NCBI GenBank assembly: GCA_947464665.1
Contig: CANHXV010000043.1
Location: 1-12,985, forward strand
Reading direction: 5' to 3'
Length of the DNA stretch: 12,985 nucleotides
Origin: Comamonadaceae bacterium
GTDB taxonomy: Bacteria > Pseudomonadota > Gammaproteobacteria > Burkholderiales > Burkholderiaceae_C
In this document: positions 1-5,314 of the stretch, piece by piece
How the letters are laid out: the number at the start of each line of letters is the position of its first letter
Numbering within the stretch: the stretch's first letter is position 1
Program-made: the position numbers and the translations under genes
The notes under the pieces: model-generated
The model's input: only the letters and a program-made list of their open reading frames with translations
Database searches by the model: none
What the model was told of the DNA's origin: nothing

Positions 1-555
1 GAAACCTTTGGCGACTTTGGCTTCACCATGCGCTGTCGCATGGAATGCCTGCGGGTTTATGGCGCGTCACTCAGTCCCATGAGCGCTTGGCAAATTTTGC
101 AGGGCGTTGAAACTCTGCCATTGCGCATGGAAAGACACTGCAGCAATGCTTTGGCTGTGGCCCACTGTTTACAAAGTGATCCGCGTGTGGCTTGGGTTAA
201 TTACCCAGGTTTGCCAGACCACCCCCAAAATGCATTGGTCCAAAAACAAATGCGAGGCGCATCGGGCTTGCTGGCTTTTGGTGTGAAAGGTGGCCTAGAA
301 CAAGGGGTGAAATTCATTGAAGCAGCCCGCTTCATGAGCCACTTGGTCAATATTGGCGATACCCGCACCCTCATTAGCCACCCCGCTAGCACCACGCATC
401 GACAACTCAATGAGGAACAACAATTGGCTGCTGGTGTTGGCCCCGACATGATTCGAATTTCGGTCGGCCTAGAACACATCGATGATATTTTGTGGGACAT
501 CGATCAAGCCTTGAATGCAGCCATCCAAACATCCGTTCATGGAATTTCAAAATGA
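1..555 (+). CDS. O-acetylhomoserine sulfhydrylase-type PLP enzyme, C-terminal part (5' end outside window)
   Basis: Seen: the reading frame is open from the first base to a TGA at 553-555, giving 184 residues. That is a little under half of a typical Cys/Met-metabolism PLP enzyme of about 430 residues. The fragment starts with ETFGDFGFTMR, then has ASLSPMSAWQILQGVETLPLRM and, near residues 117-127, the stretch GDTRTLISHPA. In this family the Arg there binds the substrate carboxylate. The PLP lysine lies upstream of the window. Known of the family: O-acetylhomoserine aminocarboxypropyltransferases make homocysteine from O-acetylhomoserine and sulfide, or methionine when methanethiol is the thiol; they are cytosolic tetramers. 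Context: its stop overlaps the start of the acyl-CoA ligase gene (ATGA), so the two are almost certainly co-transcribed and translationally coupled. Cystathionine gamma-synthase-like relatives are not fully excluded from the C-terminal part alone, but the FGDFGFTMR segment favours the OAH sulfhydrylase branch. Confidence 0.85.
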   Translation, partial: ETFGDFGFTMRCRMECLRVYGASLSPMSAWQILQGVETLPLRMERHCSNALAVAHCLQSDPRVAWVNYPGLPDHPQNALVQKQMRGASGLLAFGVKGGLEQGVKFIEAARFMSHLVNIGDTRTLISHPASTTHRQLNEEQQLAAGVGPDMIRISVGLEHIDDILWDIDQALNAAIQTSVHGISK

Positions 556-2192
556 CCAACATCTTTGATCAAGACCTAGATCCCAATTCAGCCAATTTCA
601 CGGCGCTTTCACCAGTCAGTTTTGTGGAGCGAAGTGCCGAGATCTTTGGCGATTTAAGTTCGGTTGTCCATGGCCACCGAAAATACACATGGGCCCAAAC
701 GCGAGACAGATCTGCAAGGCTGGCCGCTGCACTTCGATCACTGGGCGTCGAGCGCGGCACCACGGTCAGCGCCATGTTGCCTAATACCCCAGAGATGGTA
801 GAAATTCACTATGCAGTGCCTGCCCTCAATGCGGTGCTTAACCCACTCAACACCCGGCTTGATGCCGCCCTGATTGCCTGGCAGCTTAATCACTGCGAGT
901 GCGCTGTGCTCGTCACAGACCGAGAGTTTGCACCGGTCATGGCCAAAGCCCTGGACATTTTGAAAACTCAATTTGATAGATCCATTGTGGTGATCGATGT
1001 ATGCGACTCTGAATACACAGGCCCTGGCGAACAGCTTGGGCAATTTGAATATGAAGCTTGGCTCGCATCGCACGAACCGCTGTCCAAATTAGATGGACCG
1101 CAAAACGAGTGGGATGCCATTGCCGTCAGCTACACCAGCGGCACCACAGGTGACCCCAAGGGTGTTGTCACGCATCACCGCGGCGCTTACCTGAACGCTG
1201 TGAGCAATGTGGCCACTTGGACCATGCCGCACTTCCCCACTTATTTATGGACCTTGCCCATGTTCCATTGCAACGGTTGGTGCTTTCCTTGGACGGTGGC
1301 CATGCTGGCCGGCACGCACGTGTGCTTACGCCGCGTAGAAGCTCAGCCCATCTTAGACGCCATGCGACAGCACAAGGTCAACCACTACTGCGCAGCACCC
1401 ATTGTTCACAGCTTGATTTACAACGCCCCAGAAAGCATGCGCGCTGGCATCAACCAGCAAGTCAGGGGCATGGTGGCAGGCGCTGCGCCACCCGCGGCCA
1501 TGATTGAAGGCATGGCCAAAATTGGTTTTGACATCACGCATGTTTATGGCCTGACAGAAGTTTATGGACCCGCCAGCGTGGCAGTCAAACGAGAATCTTG
1601 GGCCCACGAAAGTCTGACAGAACAAACTCGCTTGAATGGAAGACAAGGTGTGCGGTATGTGCTTCAAGAAGGCATGACTGTCATGGACCCCGAAACCATG
1701 GCCGAGTGCCCTGCCGATGGCACCACCATGGGCGAGATTATGTTCAAGGGCAACATTGTGATGAAGGGCTATTTGAAAAACCCACGCGCCACCCAAGAAG
1801 CTTTTGCAGGAGGCTGGTTTCACACGGGTGACCTCGCCGTCATGGAACCCGATCGCTATGTGAAAATCAAAGACCGCAGCAAAGACATCATCATTTCGGG
1901 TGGCGAGAATATCAGCTCTCTCGAGGTAGAAGATGCAATCTATCGCCACCCCTCTGTATTAGCATGTGCTGTGGTTGCCAAACCAGATCCTAAATGGGGC
2001 GAGTCACCTTTGGCATTTGTAGAGGTCAAATCTGGCGCCAGCGTGTCTCAAGCCGACTTGATAGCGCATTGCAAAAACTTGTTGGCCAGCTACAAAGTGC
2101 CTAAAGAAATTCGCTTTGAGGAGATTCCAAAAACCTCTACAGGCAAAATACAAAAATTCCAACTGCGCGAACGCGCTAAAAATGTCAACTGA
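552..2192 (+). CDS. AMP-forming acyl-CoA synthetase (fatty/short-chain acyl-CoA ligase, AAE-like)
   Basis: 546 residues, the usual length for the ANL superfamily. It adenylates a carboxylic acid with ATP and transfers the acyl group to CoA in the cytosol. Visible core motifs are the phosphate-binding loop YTSGTTGDPKGV (residues 194-205), YGLTE (332-336), the ATP-ribose aspartate in HTGD (424-427), the hinge region IKDRSKDIIISGGEN (439-453), and PKTSTGK (526-532) with the catalytic adenylation lysine at 532. The N-terminal stretch NPLNTRLD and the LPMFHCNGW segment (235-243) are typical of the plant AAE / Thermus-type branch, whose members are often annotated as medium/long-chain or 3-methylmercaptopropionyl-CoA ligases. 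The substrate cannot be read from the sequence. The ATG at 552 is chosen because it forms ATGA with the preceding stop, has GGA about 8 bases upstream, and gives a family-like N-terminus; an in-frame ATG at 492 lies deep in the previous gene. The crotonase-family gene follows after 19 bases, so this is the middle gene of an operon. Confidence 0.9.
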   Translation: MTNIFDQDLDPNSANFTALSPVSFVERSAEIFGDLSSVVHGHRKYTWAQTRDRSARLAAALRSLGVERGTTVSAMLPNTPEMVEIHYAVPALNAVLNPLNTRLDAALIAWQLNHCECAVLVTDREFAPVMAKALDILKTQFDRSIVVIDVCDSEYTGPGEQLGQFEYEAWLASHEPLSKLDGPQNEWDAIAVSYTSGTTGDPKGVVTHHRGAYLNAVSNVATWTMPHFPTYLWTLPMFHCNGWCFPWTVAMLAGTHVCLRRVEAQPILDAMRQHKVNHYCAAPIVHSLIYNAPESMRAGINQQVRGMVAGAAPPAAMIEGMAKIGFDITHVYGLTEVYGPASVAVKRESWAHESLTEQTRLNGRQGVRYVLQEGMTVMDPETMAECPADGTTMGEIMFKGNIVMKGYLKNPRATQEAFAGGWFHTGDLAVMEPDRYVKIKDRSKDIIISGGENISSLEVEDAIYRHPSVLACAVVAKPDPKWGESPLAFVEVKSGASVSQADLIAHCKNLLASYKVPKEIRFEEIPKTSTGKIQKFQLRERAKNVN

Positions 2193-2211
2193 ATTCAAAA
2201 AGGCAATCACA

Positions 2212-3003
2212 ATGACACACTCAGACGCTCCCTTGGTTCTTCGGCACGACGACGATCGCGGCGTGTGCACCCTCACCTTGAACCGGCCCGCTGCTTTCAA
2301 CGCATTGAGCGAAGAGATGCTCACGGCCTTGCAAAGCGAGCTCGACAGTTTGTCCAAAAGCCAGAAGCTGAGAGTTCTTGTTATTGCGGCTGCTGGCAAA
2401 GCTTTTTGTGCGGGTCATGACCTAAGGCAAATGCGCGCAGAGCCTTCTATAGATTACTACCAAAAGCTCTTTTCGCAATGCGGAAACATGATGCTGAGCA
2501 TTCAAAAATTGCAAGTACCCGTCATTGCCAAGGTACAAGGCATAGCCACCGCTGCTGGCTGCCAACTGGTTGCCCAATGCGATTTGGCTGTGGCTTCTTC
2601 AGAGGCCAAGTTTGCGGTGAGCGGCGTCAATTTGGGTTTGTTTTGCGCCACCCCCAGTGTGGCTTTGTCTCGCAATGTGTCGCGCAAAGCTGCTTTTGAA
2701 ATGCTGGTCACTGGCGATTTTTTAAGCGCCCAAGATGCCTTGAAGGAAGGCTTGATCAATCAAATTGCCGAACCCGAAAATCTCGACTCATGCCTAGAGA
2801 CCTTGCTTGCCAAAATTCTTACAAAACCTCAAGTTGCGTTGGCCATGGGCAAAGAGTTGTTTTATATGCAACTCGAAACTGGCATTGAAAAAGCCTACGA
2901 ATATGCGTCGCAAACCATGGCTTGCAATATGATGGACAACTCAGCACTTGAGGGCGTGCAGGCCTTCATCGAAAAACGCAAACCCGACTGGTCTGCAACT
3001 TAG
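2212..3003 (+). CDS. Enoyl-CoA hydratase/isomerase-family protein (ECHDC3-like, catalytic glutamates missing)
   Basis: 263 residues, full length for a crotonase-fold protein. Seen: NRPAAFNAL near residue 24, the first oxyanion-hole loop FCAGHDL (65-71), the second oxyanion segment IATAAGCQL (111-119), and GVNLGLFCATP (138-148). The GCQL and GVNLGLFC segments resemble the ECHDC3 subgroup. In classical hydratases (rat mitochondrial numbering) Glu144 and Glu164 activate water; the aligned residues here are Gln118 and Gly139, so ordinary 2-enoyl-CoA hydration is doubtful. The CoA-binding and oxyanion features remain, so it probably still handles an acyl-CoA thioester, possibly as a thioesterase, isomerase or lyase (inference). 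Start: the ATG at 2212 follows AAAAGG with about 9 bases of spacing and sits 19 bases after the ligase stop. An in-frame ATG at 2182 would overlap the ligase and lacks a ribosome site. The gene ends 10 bases before the convergent ferredoxin gene. Confidence 0.85.
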   Translation: MTHSDAPLVLRHDDDRGVCTLTLNRPAAFNALSEEMLTALQSELDSLSKSQKLRVLVIAAAGKAFCAGHDLRQMRAEPSIDYYQKLFSQCGNMMLSIQKLQVPVIAKVQGIATAAGCQLVAQCDLAVASSEAKFAVSGVNLGLFCATPSVALSRNVSRKAAFEMLVTGDFLSAQDALKEGLINQIAEPENLDSCLETLLAKILTKPQVALAMGKELFYMQLETGIEKAYEYASQTMACNMMDNSALEGVQAFIEKRKPDWSAT

Positions 3004-3013
3004 CATGCCTGCT

Positions 3014-3334
3014 TTAGCCGTTCGCTGCCAAATCTAAAAAGACTCGACCGTTTTCAATTTTGACGGGCCATGCTTTTACAGACTCTGTGGCTGGACCGCA
3101 CGCTACAGACCCATCACGCACGTCAAACATTGCTTGGTGAAAAGGGCACTCTACAAAGTTGCCCTCTACGAAGCCTTCGCACAGCATTGCATTGCCGTGG
3201 CTGCATTCGTTGTTGATCGCAAACACGCCATCATCTACTTTAAATATAGCGATGTCGTGATTCAGTGGTGTCACGGCAATGCCTGCACCTTCAAACAAAT
3301 CAGCCTCTGCGGCTACATCAATCCAATTGCTCAT
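3014..3334 (-). CDS. Rieske [2Fe-2S] ferredoxin of a ring-hydroxylating oxygenase
   Basis: 106 residues with a complete Rieske cluster site: Cys44-X-His46 in ECSHGNAM and Cys63-X-X-His66 in ECPFHQAMF. The short length and the ending AWPVKIENGRVFLDL match the small soluble electron-transfer ferredoxins of three-component aromatic hydroxylases (NagAb/BphF-like). Role by family: it passes electrons from a reductase to the Rieske centre of the oxygenase large subunit in the cytosol. Context: it is the last gene of a three-gene minus-strand operon, starting 2 bases after the small-subunit stop, so it is probably translated by coupling; no clear ribosome site of its own is visible. A nitrite reductase small subunit (NirD) is the main alternative, but the neighbouring alpha and beta genes make that unlikely. 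Confidence 0.9.
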   Translation of the reverse strand: MSNWIDVAAEADLFEGAGIAVTPLNHDIAIFKVDDGVFAINNECSHGNAMLCEGFVEGNFVECPFHQAMFDVRDGSVACGPATESVKAWPVKIENGRVFLDLAANG

Positions 3335-3336
3335 GA

Positions 3337-3810
3337 TTAAACGGGGTAAATGATGGAGTTGGGAATCATCTCACTGTCGTAGATGCAAAGGCGCTCTTCA
3401 AATTTAAAGCCCTCTGGCGTTTGAACAATGATGTCAAGATAGCGGCCCACATTGAAAACAGTTGATTCTTTGTCGAGCTTGGTGCGAAAAACTGCGTAAT
3501 TGGCTTCACTGAAAATACGGCCTTGTTCTACTTTGCGCACCACGGGCGCGCCCACCACATGTCGCTGGTAATAGGGATCATGGAACAAAGTTTCAGAAAT
3601 GCCATAGACCCTGTCTTTGAGCATGCCTTTGCTTGTCAGCGACAAAGTGGCCAAAGGGAAACCTCGGTCGTAGTTTTCACGAGGCTGTAGTTTGTAAACA
3701 CACTTTTCAGTGAAAAATTCTGGCCAAAGATCCCATTGACCACTGTCAACTGCACTGGCGTAATCAGCATAGAGTTGTTGGATACCCAACCAAGTTTGCA
3801 TGTCCACCAT
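3337..3810 (-). CDS. Aromatic-ring-hydroxylating oxygenase, small (beta) subunit
   Basis: 157 residues, the normal size for beta subunits with the SnoaL/NTF2-like cone fold. It begins MVDMQTWLGIQQLYADYASAVDSG and has WPEFFTEKCVY (residues 29-39), typical of the NagH/TphA3/AndAd group, then DPYYQRHVVGAP (78-89) and a C-terminal strand ending NSIIYPV. Beta subunits have no cofactor and stabilise the alpha3-beta3 hexamer. Start choice: the ATG at 3810 is 2 bases past the alpha-subunit stop and has GGAGAG 6-8 bases upstream (plus-strand 3817-3822). A longer frame from 3837 would overlap alpha by 25 bases and lacks that support. Its own stop is followed after 2 bases by the ferredoxin gene, so alpha, beta and ferredoxin form one polycistron. 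Confidence 0.9.
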   Translation of the reverse strand: MVDMQTWLGIQQLYADYASAVDSGQWDLWPEFFTEKCVYKLQPRENYDRGFPLATLSLTSKGMLKDRVYGISETLFHDPYYQRHVVGAPVVRKVEQGRIFSEANYAVFRTKLDKESTVFNVGRYLDIIVQTPEGFKFEERLCIYDSEMIPNSIIYPV

Positions 3811-3812
3811 GA

Positions 3813-5066
3813 TCAACTCTCCATCACTTTTCGCCAATAGGCATACATGCCACGGATGAGTGTCTCTGTCACCATGTGATCTGTTTCTTCGACATCACGC
3901 CCCCCCAACTCGGCCAAAGTGCGATGCTGAGGCTTGCTTTCAAAGGCTTGTTGAGAAAACTCAATCACTTCACCGTCATCGGCTGAAACAAAACCTGCAG
4001 GACCAAACAAATTGGCTTGTCGCAGGCGGCGCTCTGTCATCTCATTCGTGTCGTCCTCAAAGCCAAAGTGCGTCCAGACAAAATCGAATGCGCCATGCCC
4101 ATCGGGCTGAATGTGTCTGGTAGAAACACTGTTCACTTGCTGCTGAAAAATAACACTGGGAAACAAAGTCATCATGACTGCAGTTGGCCCACCCCACCAA
4201 GCCTCTGGCACGATGTCTAAGAAGCTAGGGTCGTTCAATTGCATGCTGGCTTTGAAGCTGCTCACTTGCGTCACATCGGATGCTTGGCCTGTGGCTTGCC
4301 CCGCAGTACCGCGTGTCGAAATCATGGCCGCATGCCGATGGTGGTCATCCATGCGCAGCTCGCTTTGATTGTCAGCACGCCAAAGCCCAAAGGTGACAAA
4401 CCAAGTGTGCAACAAACCGGGGTGGTAAGGGTCTTTGATGTTCTCTTGCATGAGCTTCCAGTTGCCTGGAATACGCTGCCTGTTATAGCCCAATATTTTG
4501 AGTTGGCGACCATTGAACAAACGATCAAAGTACTGAAGGATGGTAGGACCCATAAAGTCTTCCAATGACTCAACGCCATGGTCAAAGGAAGCGAACACCA
4601 CCCCACCGCGCAAGGCCACCTTCAATGCATTCAGGCCGTGATCTTTGGGATCAAAATCGGCAGGCATGCCACCATTGACTTTACCGTCTTGGCGAACGCC
4701 GCGCCGAAATGGCACGCCCTGCAATTTGCCGTCTAGAGCATAGCTCCACTGGTGGTAAGGACAAACAAGCTCTTTTTTATTGCCGTGTCGCTCGCGGCAA
4801 AATGCCATGCCACGATGCGCACAAACATTTTCCACCACATGAACTTGACCATCTTGGCTGCGAATCATGATCACAGAACGCTCGCCAATGGATGTTCGCT
4901 TGAAATCACCCGTATTGGGAATTTCTGCCTCTAAGCCAACGTAGCTCCAGTGCGCTTTGTAAAAGAACCGCTCCAGCTCTTTGGCATGGATATCAGATTG
5001 GGTGTAAATAGCAAATGGGATGCGACTGGTACCACGGGTCTCCCAGTGAATGGGTTGCTCGATCAT
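3813..5066 (-). CDS. Rieske non-heme iron ring hydroxylase, large (alpha) subunit, salicylate 5-hydroxylase (NagG)-like
   Basis: 417 residues, the family's normal length. Seen: the Rieske cluster Cys82-X-His84 (CAHRG) and Cys102-X-X-His105 (CPYHQW), then the mononuclear iron site in NIKDPYHPGLLH with His215 and His220. Asp212 is the residue that bridges electron flow between neighbouring subunits, and the likely third iron ligand is in GFVSADDGE (Asp363 or Asp364). The overall run of motifs, including the RIPGNWKLMQENIK and QANLFGPAGF segments, resembles salicylate 5-hydroxylase (NagG), terephthalate dioxygenase (TphA2) and anthranilate dioxygenase (AndAc), in my recollection closest to NagG. 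The expected reaction is O2- and NADH-dependent hydroxylation of an aromatic acid, gentisate if the substrate is salicylate (inference). Start: ATG 5066 has GGAG at 5077-5080 and a candidate promoter just upstream; an in-frame TTG at 5099 adds 11 residues but lies near the -10 box. No reductase gene is next to it. Confidence 0.88.
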   Translation of the reverse strand: MIEQPIHWETRGTSRIPFAIYTQSDIHAKELERFFYKAHWSYVGLEAEIPNTGDFKRTSIGERSVIMIRSQDGQVHVVENVCAHRGMAFCRERHGNKKELVCPYHQWSYALDGKLQGVPFRRGVRQDGKVNGGMPADFDPKDHGLNALKVALRGGVVFASFDHGVESLEDFMGPTILQYFDRLFNGRQLKILGYNRQRIPGNWKLMQENIKDPYHPGLLHTWFVTFGLWRADNQSELRMDDHHRHAAMISTRGTAGQATGQASDVTQVSSFKASMQLNDPSFLDIVPEAWWGGPTAVMMTLFPSVIFQQQVNSVSTRHIQPDGHGAFDFVWTHFGFEDDTNEMTERRLRQANLFGPAGFVSADDGEVIEFSQQAFESKPQHRTLAELGGRDVEETDHMVTETLIRGMYAYWRKVMES

Positions 5067-5076
5067 GGACACATAA

Positions 5077-5080
5077 CTCC
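5077..5080 (-). promoter_or_regulatory. Ribosome binding site deciding the alpha-subunit start
   Basis: Minus-strand GGAG lies 10 bases before the ATG at 5066. The alternative TTG at 5099 has no comparable site, so this motif favours the shorter protein, whose N-terminus (MIEQPIHWE) also fits family members. Confidence 0.6.
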
Positions 5081-5087
5081 GATACGT

Positions 5088-5116
5088 TTCATACGCCAAT
5101 CATGCCACGCTGTCAG
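5088..5116 (-). promoter_or_regulatory. Candidate sigma70 promoter of the Rieske oxygenase operon
   Basis: On the minus strand CTGACA (plus coordinates 5111-5116, 5 of 6 to consensus) is followed after exactly 17 bases by TATGAA (5088-5093, 4 of 6). Transcription would start near 5081, just before the GGAG ribosome site, giving a leader of roughly 15 bases. Supported by pattern only; the short leader is unusual but workable. Confidence 0.35.
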
Positions 5117-5194
5117 GCCTTCATACAGACTGACCGACAAGCGTCACGGCCTTGTTAACTTCTAATTTCCCTGAATAGCCTACCCTTTTCCGCA

Positions 5195-5223
5195 TTGCGA
5201 AATTTGATCTCATTATTTATCAT
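5195..5223 (+). promoter_or_regulatory. Candidate sigma70 promoter of icd
   Basis: TTGCGA (5195-5200, 4 of 6) and TATCAT (5218-5223, 5 of 6) are separated by exactly 17 bases in an AT-rich stretch. Transcription would start near 5230, leaving a leader of about 85 bases before the icd ATG. This is the best-formed promoter-like element in the divergent region 5067-5314. Confidence 0.5.
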
Positions 5224-5228
5224 AGGAA

Positions 5229-5252
5229 CCCCTATCAGCGGGCTGTCAGGGG
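5229..5252. promoter_or_regulatory. Imperfect 24-bp palindrome at the presumed icd transcription start (operator candidate)
   Basis: The half-sites CCCCTnnCAGC and GCTGnnAGGGG form a dyad with 9 of 12 positions symmetric (CCCCT/AGGGG outer arms, CAGC/GCTG inner arms). The centre is only 2 bases, too tight for a normal RNA hairpin loop, so a protein-binding site fits better. It starts about 6 bases after the candidate -10 box, where a bound dimer could block initiation. Confidence 0.35.
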
Positions 5253-5314
5253 CTACTTTTAAGATCTAATACTGACTGAATCAATCTCTTGCAGATATAA
5301 AAACGAGGACGCAA

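Noticed and set aside
1353..1949. 198-codon open frame on the minus strand opposite the acyl-CoA ligase
   Set aside because: It lies wholly antisense to a gene with complete ANL motifs, shows no recognisable domain, and is His/Cys-rich as expected from the complementary frame.
3004..3013. Possible bidirectional terminator between the convergent crotonase and ferredoxin genes
   Set aside because: The gap is 10 bases with only a GCATGC palindrome; no stem plus T-tract on either strand.
5067..5099. TTG start extending the oxygenase alpha subunit by 11 residues
   Set aside because: It lacks a ribosome site and sits near the candidate -10 box; the ATG at 5066 has GGAG and a family-like N-terminus.
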